Source of the DNA: an uncultured Acidimicrobiaceae bacterium
Lineage (GTDB): Bacteria; Actinomycetota; Acidimicrobiia; Spongiisociales; SHLN01
Assembly (NCBI GenBank): GCA_947259275.1
Contig: CAMYMH010000004.1
Span: 4,590-68,589, forward strand
Length of the DNA: 64,000 nt
Direction of reading: 5' to 3'
Below are positions 32,375 through 42,234 of this stretch, in pieces. How positions within the stretch are numbered: the stretch's first letter is position 1; each line of letters starts with the position of its first letter. The notes under the pieces are model-generated. The model was not told the origin of the DNA. It saw only the letters and a list, made by a program, of their open reading frames with translations, and made no database searches. The position numbers and the translations under genes are program-made.

Positions 32375-32980
32375 TTAACTCCCTACCGACGCGAGACGCC
32401 TTGGCATCAGAACTTCGTCAATCACACCATATCCCTTAGCTTCATCGGCCGTCATCCAGAAGTCACGTTCGGTGTCCTTCTGGATGGTATCGAGGTCCTG
32501 GCCGGTGTGGTCCACGAGGATGTTATTCAACTCGAGCCGAAGACGAACGATTTCCTTGGCTTGGATCTCGATGTCGGTCACCTGGCCTTCGACCCCTCCG
32601 TGGGGCTGGTGGAGCATGATGCGTGCGTGTGGGAGCGCGAAGCGCTTGCCGGGGGCGCCGGCGGCCATCAGCACCGCGGCAGCCGAGGCGGCCTGCCCCA
32701 TGCAGAACGTTGAGACGTCCGGCTTGATGTGCTGGATGGTGTCGTACATTGCGAAGAACGACGAGACCACGCCTCCCGGGGAGTTGATGTAGAGGGCGAT
32801 GTCCTTGTCGGGATCCTCGCTCTCCAGGTGCAGGAGCTGGGCCATCACGAGGTTGGCGACGGTGTCGTCGATCGGCGTGCCCAGGAAGATGATGCGTTCC
32901 TTCAGCAACCGGCTGTAGATATCGAACGCCCGCTCTCCCCTGCTCGAGGTCTCAATCACAGTCGGGACTAGGTAACCCAT
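32375..32980 (-). CDS. clpP: ATP-dependent Clp protease proteolytic subunit
   Basis: 201 residues. Catalytic Ser99 in [12 protein letters not shown] and His124 in IMLHQPHGG are visible; the Asp lies in the [10 protein letters not shown]-containing region. The ATG at 32978-32980 follows the tig stop by 1 bp, with AGGAG just upstream. Only one clpP is in this window, whereas many actinobacteria carry tandem clpP1-clpP2. Any second subunit must be elsewhere. Confidence 0.96.
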   Translation of the reverse strand: MGYLVPTVIETSSRGERAFDIYSRLLKERIIFLGTPIDDTVANLVMAQLLHLESEDPDKDIALYINSPGGVVSSFFAMYDTIQHIKPDVSTFCMGQAASAAAVLMAAGAPGKRFALPHARIMLHQPHGGVEGQVTDIEIQAKEIVRLRLELNNILVDHTGQDLDTIQKDTERDFWMTADEAKGYGVIDEVLMPRRLASVGS

Positions 32981-32981
32981 T

Positions 32982-34355
32982 TCACTCCTCATTCTCACTT
33001 GCGGCATCGTCGGCCGACTCGTCGGCCTCGACTTCGGGCGAGCTCTCGGCGAGCGAAAGCTCGTTGCCGTTCTCGTCAACCGGAACGGCTGCTTCGACCA
33101 GGTGGTCGATGACCTTGTTTCTCAGGATATCACCACTCACGATCTCCACTTGCCCACTGTCTCGAAGGGCCTTTTCGTACTCGTCGGGGCTCTCGTCGCT
33201 GGAAGCGGCCAAAGCACCCATGGCCTGCTGCAACTCCTCCTCGGTCACTTCAATTCCCGCCGACTCTCCCACCGCGTCCAACAGGATGCGAACCGACAGG
33301 GAGCGCTCGGCTTGCTGCTTGGCATCGGCCACGAAGTCCTCTTCGGTCTGACCGGTCACCCGCAGGTAATCGGCAAACGGAATCTCCTGCTCGCCCAGCC
33401 GATGCAAGAAACGATGGATCTGAAACTCCATCTCGGCATCGACCAGCGCTGAGGGAAGCTCGACGTCCATATCCTCGATGAGGTGCTCGAGCACTTTGTC
33501 GGCGAATTCGCTCCGGACCGACGCCAACTTGTGCTCGTGCAGACCCGAACGGAGCTCTGCGCGCAGAGCTTCGATGGATTCAAACTCCGAGACTTCCTCG
33601 ACCCACTCGTTGGTGACCTCGGGCAACCGTTTGGTCTTGACGCCCTTCACCAGCACCTGGAAGGTCACTTCCTTGCCGCCGTATTCGCCCATGCCCTCGG
33701 GAAGAGTCTCGTTGTACTTGATGATCGAGCCGGCGCTGGCGCCCATCAGCTGGTCGTCGAGGCCCGGCACGAAGCTCTGGGAGCCGACCGGGTAGGTGAG
33801 GTCGTTGGCGGTGAGATCGTCGATCTGAGTGGCGTTGAGGGACGCCGTGAGGTTGATCACGGCGTAATCGCCTTCGGTCACCGGATGCTGGACGTCTTCC
33901 AGCTCGGCGAACTGGTTGCGCAGCCGGTCGACCTGGTCGTCGATGTCCTCCTCGGCGACATCAGGGGTTGCGACCGCCACCTTGCGGCCTTCGTACAGCG
34001 GGACGTGGTCGAGGGTGGGCCACAGGGTGATCTTGACATCCACCTCGACTCCCTCTTCGGTGTCCCGCAGGTCCTGCACCGCCGGGGTGGCTGCCGGGCG
34101 CAGGTCGGCTTCGGTGAGCGCGTCCGCCACGATCCCGGGAAGGGCGACGTCGATGGCTTCCGAACGGAGCTTGTCGGCGCCGAGGGTGGCTTCGACCACC
34201 TTGCGAGGCACCTTGCCGGGCCGGAATCCCTTCACCTTCATGTCTTTTGAGAGCCGTTTGGCAGCCTCATCTTTGGCAGATTCCAGGGCCGTATTCTCGA
34301 TCTGAACGGTGACGACCCGCTCGAACGGACCTGCCTCCACGATGTTGGTTTCCAC
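32982..34355 (-). CDS. tig: Trigger factor (ribosome-associated chaperone and PPIase)
   Basis: 457 residues. N-terminal ribosome-binding domain with the [13 protein letters not shown] signature, a central FKBP-like PPIase domain (about 155-240, with YAVINLTA... and [11 protein letters not shown]) and a helical C-terminal domain ending in an acidic tail. It folds nascent chains. The GTG at 34353-34355 was chosen because AGGAG lies 5 nt upstream. Upstream in-frame sequence belongs to tRNA-His. It leads the tig-clpP-clpX operon. Confidence 0.95.
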   Translation of the reverse strand: METNIVEAGPFERVVTVQIENTALESAKDEAAKRLSKDMKVKGFRPGKVPRKVVEATLGADKLRSEAIDVALPGIVADALTEADLRPAATPAVQDLRDTEEGVEVDVKITLWPTLDHVPLYEGRKVAVATPDVAEEDIDDQVDRLRNQFAELEDVQHPVTEGDYAVINLTASLNATQIDDLTANDLTYPVGSQSFVPGLDDQLMGASAGSIIKYNETLPEGMGEYGGKEVTFQVLVKGVKTKRLPEVTNEWVEEVSEFESIEALRAELRSGLHEHKLASVRSEFADKVLEHLIEDMDVELPSALVDAEMEFQIHRFLHRLGEQEIPFADYLRVTGQTEEDFVADAKQQAERSLSVRILLDAVGESAGIEVTEEELQQAMGALAASSDESPDEYEKALRDSGQVEIVSGDILRNKVIDHLVEAAVPVDENGNELSLAESSPEVEADESADDAASENEE

Positions 34356-34377
34356 ATAGCTCCTATTGGTTGAATGG

Positions 34378-34452
34378 GGTGGCTGACGGGACTCGAACCC
34401 GCGACCTCCGGGACCACAACCCGGCGCTCTAACCAACTGAGCTACAGCCACC
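34378..34452 (-). tRNA. tRNA-His (anticodon GTG)
   Basis: Acceptor GTGGCTG/CAGCCAC, D-arm GCTC/GAGC, anticodon stem CCGGG/CCCGG with loop TTGTGGT (anticodon GTG), T-arm GCGGG-TTCGAGT-CCCGT. An encoded extra G at position -1 (34452), the histidine identity element, is present. Just upstream of tig. Confidence 0.95.
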
Positions 34453-34469
34453 ACGCCTCGGGAGGCCGG

Positions 34470-34542
34470 CGCCCCCGGAAGGATTCGAACCTCCGACCAA
34501 GAGCTTAGAAGGCTCCTGCTCTGTCCACTGAGCTACGGGGGC
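34470..34542 (-). tRNA. tRNA-Arg (anticodon TCT)
   Basis: Acceptor GCCCCCG/CGGGGGC, anticodon stem GGAGC/GCTCT with loop CTTCTAA (anticodon TCT), T-arm GGAGG-TTCGAAT-CCTTC. Part of a three-tRNA minus-strand run. Confidence 0.95.
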
Positions 34543-34554
34543 AGAACCCTGGCG

Positions 34555-34626
<72 letters not shown>

Positions 34627-34652
34627 GAAGCCAACAGGATAACGCCAGACCG

Positions 34653-34694
34653 CAAGTCCCAAGTCCCAAGACCCGAGACTCAAGTCCCAAGTCC
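34653..34694. repeat. Heptad array, unit CAAGTCC (6 copies)
   Basis: CAAGTCC, CAAGTCC, CAAGACC, CGAGACT, CAAGTCC, CAAGTCC, in exact 7-bp register, between tRNA-Gly and the divergent tRNA-Pro. Confidence 0.88.
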
Positions 34695-34740
34695 CTAGCG
34701 GCGATGATGCAGGCACATCGCCTGGGGGCCTCTACTCTTC

Positions 34741-34774
34741 TGGCTGGAAGCTGGCAGCTGGGAGCTGGCAGCTC
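34741..34774. repeat. Heptad array, unit near GCAGCTG (about 4.7 copies)
   Basis: TGGCTGG, AAGCTGG, CAGCTGG, GAGCTGG, CAGCT in 7-bp register, ending 2 bp before the 5' end of tRNA-Pro, so it occupies the position of its promoter. Confidence 0.75.
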
Positions 34775-34776
34775 TC

Positions 34777-34850
34777 CGGGCTGTGGCGCAGTTTGGTAGC
34801 GCACTGCGTTTGGGACGCAGGGGTCGCCGGTTCAAATCCGGCCAGCCCGA
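34777..34850 (+). tRNA. tRNA-Pro (anticodon TGG)
   Basis: Acceptor CGGGCTG/CAGCCCG, D-arm GCGC/GCGC, anticodon stem CTGCG/CGCAG with loop TTTGGGA (anticodon TGG), T-arm GCCGG-TTCAAAT-CCGGC, discriminator A. Confidence 0.95.
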
Positions 34851-34866
34851 CAGTTGACCCGACATT

Positions 34867-35841
34867 TCACATGGTTATTACGAGCTTGCCGACGGCGCGG
34901 TCCTGGCCGAGGCGTTGCAGCGCCTCCGGGACCCCCTCGAGTGGATAGGTCTGCTCGATGGCGGACGTCAGCGCACCGGACTCGGCAAGGTTGGCCAGAT
35001 AGGAGAGATCCTCTCGATTGGGGTTGGCCAACAGCACTCCCATCCATTGGTCCCCGAGCTTTGAGATCACCCAGCCGGCGAGGAAGGCCTGGAGCAGCCG
35101 TGGCATGGTGCCGCCAACCATGGCATAGACGCCGTCAGACCGAAGCACACGGCGGTTGCTGAAGATGGATCGCCTGCCGGCGAAGTCGAGGATCCGGTCG
35201 TACTCCTCGCTGCTTCGGGCGAAGTCCTCACGGGTGTAGTCAATCACCTCGTCGGCACCGAGCTCTCGCATTTTCGCCAGCTTGCCGCCGTTGTCAACCG
35301 CGGTCACCACCGCCCCCGCTGCCCTGGCAAGCTGGATGGCAAACGTTCCCCCGCCACCGCCGGCGCCGATAATGAGCACCCGATCTCCCGGCTCGGTCGG
35401 GCGGATGTGGCGCAATCCTTGCAGGGCCAAGACTGCTGCCTGCGGCATGGCGGCGGCCTGCTCGACCGAGAGACCGGGCGGCTTGACGATGAGCGGCGCC
35501 TGCTCAGCGACGCTGACGTATTCGGCGAACGCTTGCGCCCCATGCCACATGATGTCGCCCATCACATCGTCACCCGGCTGGAACCGGGTCACCTCGTCAC
35601 CGACCGCTTCCACGGTTCCGGCTATGTCGGACCCGAGTATCGGCTTCTTCGGTCGCAGGAAACCCGTTCCGCTCAATCGGACGTAGACGGGCCGGGCCGT
35701 CAGCACCTCCCAGTCCGAGCGGTTGAGGGACGCGGCGTTGACCCGAATGAGGAGCCGGTCATCGCCAAGATTCGGCTTGTCGACTTCACGCACCTCGAGT
35801 ACGTCCGGCGGCCCGTACCGGTCGTAGACGACAGCTCTCAT
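34867..35841 (-). CDS. MDR-superfamily NAD(P)H oxidoreductase (zinc-free alcohol dehydrogenase-like)
   Basis: 324 residues: GroES-like N-terminal domain (VREVDKPNLGDDRLLIRVNAASLNRSDW, GSDIAGTVEAVG) and Rossmann domain with the nucleotide motif LIIGAGGGGGTFAIQLARAAGA. The catalytic-zinc Cys and His of classical ADHs are not at the expected sites, so it more resembles quinone oxidoreductase-type members. Substrate unknown. The ATG at 35841 begins the conserved MRAVVYDRYGPPDVL. It is convergent with tRNA-Pro and divergent from the PPOX gene. Confidence 0.88.
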   Translation of the reverse strand: MRAVVYDRYGPPDVLEVREVDKPNLGDDRLLIRVNAASLNRSDWEVLTARPVYVRLSGTGFLRPKKPILGSDIAGTVEAVGDEVTRFQPGDDVMGDIMWHGAQAFAEYVSVAEQAPLIVKPPGLSVEQAAAMPQAAVLALQGLRHIRPTEPGDRVLIIGAGGGGGTFAIQLARAAGAVVTAVDNGGKLAKMRELGADEVIDYTREDFARSSEEYDRILDFAGRRSIFSNRRVLRSDGVYAMVGGTMPRLLQAFLAGWVISKLGDQWMGVLLANPNREDLSYLANLAESGALTSAIEQTYPLEGVPEALQRLGQDRAVGKLVITM

Positions 35842-36194
35842 GACAGGCCCGTCACCCTTGACGTCCCCCCCAAGACCACGGGCTACGCCTCGCGGCCGAT
35901 CCAATCGGAAGGAGACCCCCCGCCGGCGAGCCGGCGTTGTCCCCAACGGTCTGGATCAACACCTGACCGAGCAGTCCCAAATCCCACTTCGGTGATTGCG
36001 AAACCACCCGAGGACGGAACGGTCGCAGAGTTATCCGCGCCGCCGTCGGGTCGGCTGGCACCGTTTTCACTGCGCCGGTGTGGCATCGTGTTGTCTGGAG
36101 CCGTAGTCGTCGCGGGAGTGTCAGTAAACGTTTCATGGTTGCGGAGCTTACGCGAGCTGGTCCGACTGATTTCGGGATCGCTAGCGTGCATGGC
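35842..36194. other. Divergent spacer with no recognised gene
   Basis: 353 bp between the oxidoreductase and the PPOX-type gene. It includes a short palindrome CGCCGGC-GA-GCCGGCG. Open frames on both strands look like low-complexity shadow and have no recognisable family. Promoters of both flanking genes are expected here. Confidence 0.4.
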
Positions 36195-36614
36195 ATGGCG
36201 CTCACTATTCCCGACACTGCGTTCGGCGAGCGGGTCCTCCGCCGCCTCAACGATGAGATCGTCGGTTGGCTCACCACAGTCGACCCCGACGGCACTCCGC
36301 GACCCTCACCCCTTTGGTTCTTATGGGAGGGCGACACAATGCTCATCTACTCGAAAGACGGAACCTCGCGTACCCGTAATCTGGCTCGCAATCCTGCCTG
36401 CTCATTCAATTTCGACGGCAACGGAACCGGTGGCGACATCATCGTGCTCGAGGGCATCGCGGTGGTGGCGGAGGACCCGCCCTCAACCGAGAACGCCGAG
36501 TATCAGGCGAAGTATCGCGACGAGATTCCGGGCATCGGCATGACGCCCGGCACTTTCGCGATCGGCTACCCCGTCCCCATCCGATTCACACCACGGAGGC
36601 TGAGAGGCTTCTAG
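36195..36614 (+). CDS. PPOX-class F420-dependent (or FMN-binding) oxidoreductase
   Basis: 139 residues, split beta-barrel flavoprotein. GWLTTVDPDGTPRPSPLWFLWEGDTMLIYSKDGTSRTRNLARNPACSF is the typical PPOX N-terminal half, and the end resembles F420-dependent family members (TPGTFAIGYPVPIRFTPRRLRGF). It probably reduces an unidentified substrate with F420H2 or FMN. The start was taken at MALTIPD. The stop overlaps the convergent next gene by 4 bp. Confidence 0.85.
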   Translation: MALTIPDTAFGERVLRRLNDEIVGWLTTVDPDGTPRPSPLWFLWEGDTMLIYSKDGTSRTRNLARNPACSFNFDGNGTGGDIIVLEGIAVVAEDPPSTENAEYQAKYRDEIPGIGMTPGTFAIGYPVPIRFTPRRLRGF

Positions 36615-36961
36615 CCCTCGTGGTGTACGTCCTGGCCGAAGACCGTGCCGGGTCCGTCGGGACCTGCCTCGTAGTAGAGCGAGTAGTGCCTGACCACCGG
36701 GGTCTGATCACAATGCGCCTTGACCCGGGCAAGTAGCTCTTCACCCAGGCCTTTCTCCTTGAATGCGGTCGCCCGCTCTGCACTCGCGAACTGCGTAACG
36801 GCAGTAACCAGACAGGCGTTCTCGTCGTTGACCAGCACCGCATGTTGTTCCGGCCCGTTCTCGTCCTGTAGCGCCAGCCGCTCCCAGGTTTGCATGGCCG
36901 ACGTGAACGCCTGCATCTCGCCCTGGGTGACCAGGAATTCCGCTACCTCGATGTGCTTCAT
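36611..36961 (-). CDS. Small cytoplasmic protein of unknown function (ABM/antibiotic monooxygenase-like size)
   Basis: 116 residues, no signal or membrane helix. Pattern: beta strand MKHIEVAEFLVTQGEM, helix FTSAMQTWERLAL, strands HAVLVNDENACLVTAVTQFAS, helix ATAFKEKGLGEELLARVKAHC, strand RHYSLYYEAG. This alpha/beta order suggests a ferredoxin-like dimeric barrel fold, but I do not recognise a family. Convergent with the PPOX gene. Confidence 0.6.
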   Translation of the reverse strand: MKHIEVAEFLVTQGEMQAFTSAMQTWERLALQDENGPEQHAVLVNDENACLVTAVTQFASAERATAFKEKGLGEELLARVKAHCDQTPVVRHYSLYYEAGPDGPGTVFGQDVHHEG

Positions 36962-37145
36962 GCCGCCAACCTAGCGGGCCGAGACTCGAATGCGACTCGG
37001 CGCCATCGCCGGCCTGCCTGCTAGCTATTGCCAGGTCAGAGCTGTCACCATCTGTGGTCGTCTGTAAGGTTGGCGGTGCGAAAGACGTAGGTCGCTGCTT
37101 GCGGCATTGCCTTGCAGCTGGCTGTAACACAGGGAGGATCAAAGC

Positions 37146-38333
37146 ATGAGGAAGCACGCTCTTGGACTACTCATAGTGGTGGGATTGGCGGGGGTTATGC
37201 TGGTGGCCACAAGTGCCGCCGTTGCCACCAACCCGTCACCAGACACGACCGCGACCGTCAACCTGACGTTGACCAATAACGGCGGCTCATGGGACCTCGA
37301 TACGGGACCCACTCAGCCACTCAGTAAGAGCGGAGCGTGCGGACTCTCGAGCCCGGACAACCTGGTCGCCATCACCGGCGACTCGAACGCCGACCCCGAA
37401 GGGGCCTTCGCCGGGATCTTCAAGGGCGAGGTCGGGACCAAGGATTCCACCGAAGGCAACGGTTCGCCGTGTGCCCGGGTCAACGTGGGGCAGAGCCTGA
37501 CCCTCAGCCTCGGTGAAGACATTGACGAGGCAGGGCTCGTGGCCGGTTCGGCCACGCTCGCACTGAGTTTCAAATTCGATGCAATCGCAACGATTCAGCG
37601 CCACCTCGACGACCAGCCGGTCGGGACCGACATCACGTTCGTGTGCGAAGGAGAGGGAGTTGGTGACTGCGGTCCGGACTCGGGCGAAAGCGACGTCGGC
37701 TACGTGCCGATACCTCCGGACGCGCTCTTCGACGAGCTCGTCATAACCTCGACCGGTGCATTCTCCCTCGTCTCTCCGTTGCCCGGAGACACCCACATTC
37801 ACCTGGAGCCGTTCTTCGAAGGTGTGCTGGCATGCGGTGACACGATTCGGGAAACTGATGGCTCCCTCGAGGCCACCTTCACTCGCATCGACGATTCGAA
37901 TTCCGGCGGGAACTGCGAGCTCAAGCCCTACAACCTGGTACTCGACGCCCTCGAAGAAACGATCTCGTTCATGCCGGTTGGTGATCCGGCAACCTACTCG
38001 GCGATTCTGACCAAGCCGCCGGATCCATCCGGGACGGTGCCCTCGCTGCCGATCCTGGAATACGACGACTTCACGTTTGGAGGTGGGTTCCGGGACATGC
38101 TGACGTGCGATGCAGCCACCTTCAGCACCACCACATTCGACCCGGACGGTCCAGGCGGGTTGCCCCCTGAGACCATACCGATTGTCACTGCTGCCACGAT
38201 CCCGGTCGGGAGCGATCCGGGCCGACCGCACACCTTCTGCATCGCACGGATCACCGGAGAGACGGCGCCTGCCGAATTCCAGTGGTCATGGTTGATTTTC
38301 GGCCATGCCGACCCGAATTACGGCTGGAAGTGA
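37146..38333 (+). CDS. Secreted protein of unknown function
   Basis: 395 residues with a signal peptide (about 1-28, HALGLLIVVGLAGVMLVATSAAVA) and a Thr/Gly/Asp-rich, beta-rich mature part with eight or so cysteines, consistent with an exported disulfide-bonded protein. No family recognised. GGGAGG lies about 8 nt upstream of the ATG. The 3' end overlaps the convergent cyclase gene by 16 bp. Confidence 0.7.
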   Translation: MRKHALGLLIVVGLAGVMLVATSAAVATNPSPDTTATVNLTLTNNGGSWDLDTGPTQPLSKSGACGLSSPDNLVAITGDSNADPEGAFAGIFKGEVGTKDSTEGNGSPCARVNVGQSLTLSLGEDIDEAGLVAGSATLALSFKFDAIATIQRHLDDQPVGTDITFVCEGEGVGDCGPDSGESDVGYVPIPPDALFDELVITSTGAFSLVSPLPGDTHIHLEPFFEGVLACGDTIRETDGSLEATFTRIDDSNSGGNCELKPYNLVLDALEETISFMPVGDPATYSAILTKPPDPSGTVPSLPILEYDDFTFGGGFRDMLTCDAATFSTTTFDPDGPGGLPPETIPIVTAATIPVGSDPGRPHTFCIARITGETAPAEFQWSWLIFGHADPNYGWK

Positions 38334-41300
38334 CCGGGGAGGAGAACCGACACGGCAGACGAGGGCACACCCAGCCCGGTCAGGGTGGTGGTGGCCTCGT
38401 CGAGTGCCGCCTGATCTGGCTCCCAGCCGGCCCGGTGGGCGATCTCGAATGAGAGCATGGTGAGCAGGGCCTGCTCGTAGGGGAGGTCATGCTGTTCGGC
38501 GTGGGCCTGCCCACGCCGAACCTCTTCTGCCGCCGGGCCCCACTCTCCCTGGGTCATCAGCGCCGAAGCGCGTACGCGGGCGATCCCGGCCCGAAAGAAC
38601 GGAACCGCATCCGGACTCCTCTCCTCCGCCTGGTCGAGGATCTCGCGTCCGGCTTGCGGCTCGTCGCTCCGGACTTTGGCTCCTGCCAGAGTCAAAGCCG
38701 CTTGCAGCACCATTCCCTGATGCCCCAACTCGGTTGCCTCCGCCAGTACCGCCTCCAACTCCCCGACTGCCTCGTCAATCCGCTGCTGCCGGACCAGCAG
38801 GCGCCCGTGCTGCACCTCGGCGAACATCGCGGCGTCGCGAAAATCGGAAGCGCGCAACACTCGAACTGCTTCTTCTAAGATCGGTTCGGCCTCCTCGAAC
38901 CGGCCCTGGTCGATCCGGACCTCGGCGATGTTGGCGGCGGCGTTGGCCGCCTGGACCGCGTTCCCAGCCTCTAGCAGCGCGGCCCGTGCCTCCGCGTACA
39001 GCTCCACCGCCCGATCCCATTGGCCCGAGAAGTAGGCCTCCGCCCCCATGTTGTTGATGACGATAGCCGCCCCCGAGCTGTCACCAATCGCCCTTCTGAG
39101 GGCCAGCGACTGGTCCGCGTGGGTGGCCTCGTCGGCTCGACCGAGCATTCGGAAGGCCCAGTCCATCACCTCGTAGGCCCGGGCAAGGGCCTCCAGCTCT
39201 CCGCTGTCTTCGGCAGCCGCGGCCGCCTGTTTGGCCAGCGCCAAAGCTTCCTCGGGGTGCTGCTGAGTCTGGCGGATGACGCCGCTGAAACTCGTCAAGC
39301 GCGCTCTTGCACCCGCCGCGGCCGTCCCGTCAATCTCGGCGAGCAGGCGCAGGCCTCGGGTTGACTCGCTCAAGGCGGCTCGATATGCACCGGCCCGGGC
39401 CCGGGCCCGGGCCCTCCGAAGCACGAGGTCGGCCTCCGCGACTGGATCTGTCGTGAGGCGGGAGGCTCGACGAAAGGCCTCGAGGGCTTCGACGAAGAGG
39501 CCGGCTTCTTCATACACATCACCCAACCGGGTCCATATCGGCCGGACTTCGTCATCAGCAAGCTCGGGAAGTCGCCGGGCGGCGTCGAGCGCCCGCTCGT
39601 ACTGAACCGCGGCTTCAACGTTCGCATACGCAGCCATCGCCTCATCGCCCGCCACCCGGGCGAACCGCCAGGTCCTTTCGTGCTCTCCTGCCCGCGCGTA
39701 ATGGAGTGCCAGGATGTCGGCCACGGCTTCGGGATCCCTTCCGGCGTGGCGTTCGATGACTTGCCCGGCTCGAAGGTGGAGCTCTTGTCTCCGTCGGAAG
39801 GACAGGCCCTCATAGGCAGCATCCCGCAGCAGAGCATGCCGGAACCTCATCCGATCCGACCCGTCGAACTCGAGGAATCCGGCCAGCTGGCTCTGAGTGG
39901 CAGCATCGAGAGCCACCTGCTCATCGGCCACCAGGTCGTTGAGGGTATCGACCCGGAAACTGCGGCCGAGCACGCTGGCAAACCTGAGTAAGCGGCGCGC
40001 CAGCGGTGCGAGACCGTCGATCTGGGCGCTCACGATGGCATCGAGCGAGTCTGGGAGCGATTCGGTGCCTCCAGCCTGTCGAACGGCCCGCACGATCTCC
40101 TCGAGGAACAGCGGGAGACCCTCCGCCCGTTCGAGAATGGCCTCCAGGTCGTGGGGCCGGAGCGGAGCGCCCGCTGTGGCCTCAACCACGAGCGCCCTTG
40201 CGTCTTCGTCGGTGAGCGGTTGCAGCTGGAACGCCCGGCCGGGAGGCGAAAACCCGGTTAGATCATCGTGCCGGGTCAAAAGGATCATCCAGGGCGACTC
40301 GCCACATCGTTCGGCAATCCGCGTGAGGAGATGGGCAGAGGCCTCGTCCATCCAGTGTCCATCTTCGACCGCGAACAGCACTGGGCCGGTCAGGGCAGCG
40401 CTTAGGAGATCAACCAGCATGTCGGCGGTGCGATCCATGCGAAAGCGGGGTTCTGTCGCCTCGGCTTCGGGAGTCATGGGCACCTCGACCATCGCGGCCT
40501 CGGCGATGAGCGGAAGCAGTGGCACCAGATCTGGACGAAGGTCCTCGATGCCTGCTCTCAGTTGCTCTGCCATCTTCGGGTGGGTGCTGCGTTCCACACC
40601 CAGCAGGGTCCGGACAGCGTCCCGAATTGCCCGGAAAGGGGTGGCCGTGCCGTACGGCTCGGCTCGGATAGTCAGGCGGACTGTTGGTTCTTTCCAGGCC
40701 GCCAACGCTTCGTCGACCAGCCGACTCTTGCCGATACCCCGCTCGCCGATTACCGAGACCACTCCCCCGGTTCCGTTGCTGAGCCCATCGAGCAGTCCGG
40801 TCAATTCGGCCAGCTCTTCCACCCGCCCGGCGAACGGAAGATCACCTCCTCGGCGGCTCGGCCGGTTCCCGGTCTCCGCCCCCACCGCGTAGACCTGAAC
40901 CGGGTGCTCCTTACCCTTCACGTAGAACGGATCGAGCGGGGAGGTTTCGAACAGCGTCAACGACCCATCGAGCACCGAGGGACTTGCATAGACCTCGCCC
41001 GGTGAGGCAGCTGCCATAAGGCGGGCTGCCAGGTTGACCGTGTCACCCATGATGGTGTAGGTGGCACGGAAGTCGCTGCCGATCTCTCCCGCAAACACGT
41101 GACCACGATTGATTCCGACCCGCAGCGGCAGCGACCCGGCCCGATCGACAATTCGGCGGGCGGCTCGCAAGACTCTGCCCTCGTCATCCTCCTGCACCCC
41201 AGGAACACCGGCCACGATGATGAGCTTCCCGCCATCCTGGTCTATGTCGGATGCCAGGAAAGTGACACCCTCCTCGTCGACGGCTTCCTGCAGGTTGCGG

Positions 41301-42139
41301 ATCAGCTCATCGAGCGATTCTGCCACCGCTCTCGGCCCCTCGTGGCCCATGAGGGCATCAACGCCTTCGAACCTGACGAACGCAACGGTGGCTAGGTGGT
41401 GCTCGGGCTCAGCGGCCCCGTATTGCAGGTGGTCCCGCAGGGCCACCGGCATCCCGGCTGCGACCGCGTCGGGCTCGAGGACGATCCGAGGGCTCCAGCC
41501 GCAGCATTCAATGCGGGCTTTACGCCAGCCAAGCAACCAACCACGGTCCTTCTTCCTCTTGACCGACCCGGCCGGGAGTGCGGCTTTGGTGGCCGAGCTG
41601 ATCAGGATCTCTCCAGCAACTGCCGTCTCCTCTAACTCGGTGGTCATGGAAGCGGCCGGACCGGTGAGGATGAGCTCTTTGTGTGACTCTCCCACTCGGA
41701 ACAGATGAATGGTGCCACTGTGGAGGCCGACCGACATCTTGAGATGAAGCCGACCCGCCGAGGTCTCGTGGCTGCGGGCTTCCCTGAGTACCGCCTGCAT
41801 CTCGACCGCCGCGCTGCAGGCCTGAATGGGGTGGTCAGATCCGGTGAACACGAGAAGGAGTGCGTCGCCGCCGAACTTGAGCAGGCTTCCTCCGCGGTCG
41901 TAGGCGACACCGAGCATCTTCGCGAACACATAGTTGAGGGCCTCGGTGAGCTCCTCGGCCCCGATGCGGCCGCGCCGGGCCAGCTTCTCGGAAAGGGCGG
42001 TGAAGCCGGAGAGGTCGATGTAGCAGAGCGTGCCGTCGATCTCTTGCCAGAGCTCTGTGGTACTCAGGTCCCACTCAGCCGATTGACGCGGCACATACCG
42101 CGCAAGACTGCTGCTGGCATCCGGTGTCGCTGCGGCCAT
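38318..42139 (-). CDS. Soluble adenylyl cyclase-like protein: two cyclase domains, AAA ATPase, TPR
   Basis: 1273 residues. First class III cyclase domain (about 35-190) has both metal Asp residues, D42 in YIDLSGFT and D92 in KFGGDALL, but lacks the transition-state Asn/Arg. Second domain (about 248-395) lacks the first Asp (FVRFEG) but has MGDTVNLAARL with N369 and R373, and Thr362 at the adenine-recognition position, a feature of bicarbonate-responsive class IIIb cyclases. The two would form one active site. Then a P-loop (GERGIGKS, 465-472), Walker B (VEDGHWMDEAS) and C-terminal TPR-like helices (about 850-1250). The architecture matches mammalian ADCY10. It is downstream of a cNMP-binding patatin. 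Confidence 0.88.
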   Translation of the reverse strand: MAAATPDASSSLARYVPRQSAEWDLSTTELWQEIDGTLCYIDLSGFTALSEKLARRGRIGAEELTEALNYVFAKMLGVAYDRGGSLLKFGGDALLLVFTGSDHPIQACSAAVEMQAVLREARSHETSAGRLHLKMSVGLHSGTIHLFRVGESHKELILTGPAASMTTELEETAVAGEILISSATKAALPAGSVKRKKDRGWLLGWRKARIECCGWSPRIVLEPDAVAAGMPVALRDHLQYGAAEPEHHLATVAFVRFEGVDALMGHEGPRAVAESLDELIRNLQEAVDEEGVTFLASDIDQDGGKLIIVAGVPGVQEDDEGRVLRAARRIVDRAGSLPLRVGINRGHVFAGEIGSDFRATYTIMGDTVNLAARLMAAASPGEVYASPSVLDGSLTLFETSPLDPFYVKGKEHPVQVYAVGAETGNRPSRRGGDLPFAGRVEELAELTGLLDGLSNGTGGVVSVIGERGIGKSRLVDEALAAWKEPTVRLTIRAEPYGTATPFRAIRDAVRTLLGVERSTHPKMAEQLRAGIEDLRPDLVPLLPLIAEAAMVEVPMTPEAEATEPRFRMDRTADMLVDLLSAALTGPVLFAVEDGHWMDEASAHLLTRIAERCGESPWMILLTRHDDLTGFSPPGRAFQLQPLTDEDARALVVEATAGAPLRPHDLEAILERAEGLPLFLEEIVRAVRQAGGTESLPDSLDAIVSAQIDGLAPLARRLLRFASVLGRSFRVDTLNDLVADEQVALDAATQSQLAGFLEFDGSDRMRFRHALLRDAAYEGLSFRRRQELHLRAGQVIERHAGRDPEAVADILALHYARAGEHERTWRFARVAGDEAMAAYANVEAAVQYERALDAARRLPELADDEVRPIWTRLGDVYEEAGLFVEALEAFRRASRLTTDPVAEADLVLRRARARARAGAYRAALSESTRGLRLLAEIDGTAAAGARARLTSFSGVIRQTQQHPEEALALAKQAAAAAEDSGELEALARAYEVMDWAFRMLGRADEATHADQSLALRRAIGDSSGAAIVINNMGAEAYFSGQWDRAVELYAEARAALLEAGNAVQAANAAANIAEVRIDQGRFEEAEPILEEAVRVLRASDFRDAAMFAEVQHGRLLVRQQRIDEAVGELEAVLAEATELGHQGMVLQAALTLAGAKVRSDEPQAGREILDQAEERSPDAVPFFRAGIARVRASALMTQGEWGPAAEEVRRGQAHAEQHDLPYEQALLTMLSFEIAHRAGWEPDQAALDEATTTLTGLGVPSSAVSVLLPGHFQP

Positions 42140-42234
42140 TCGCGCCTCTCGCCCCTTTCGGCGTTCAGATTAAGGCATCCGGGGGCTGCCCGCGCAGCAG
42201 ACGAGATAGTCCCAGTTTTCGCGATCCAACGTGC

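Noticed and set aside
35883-36191. Possible gene on the minus strand in the divergent spacer
   Set aside because: Translation has no family motif, is Ser/Thr/Arg/Asp biased as in shadow frames, and lacks a ribosome site.
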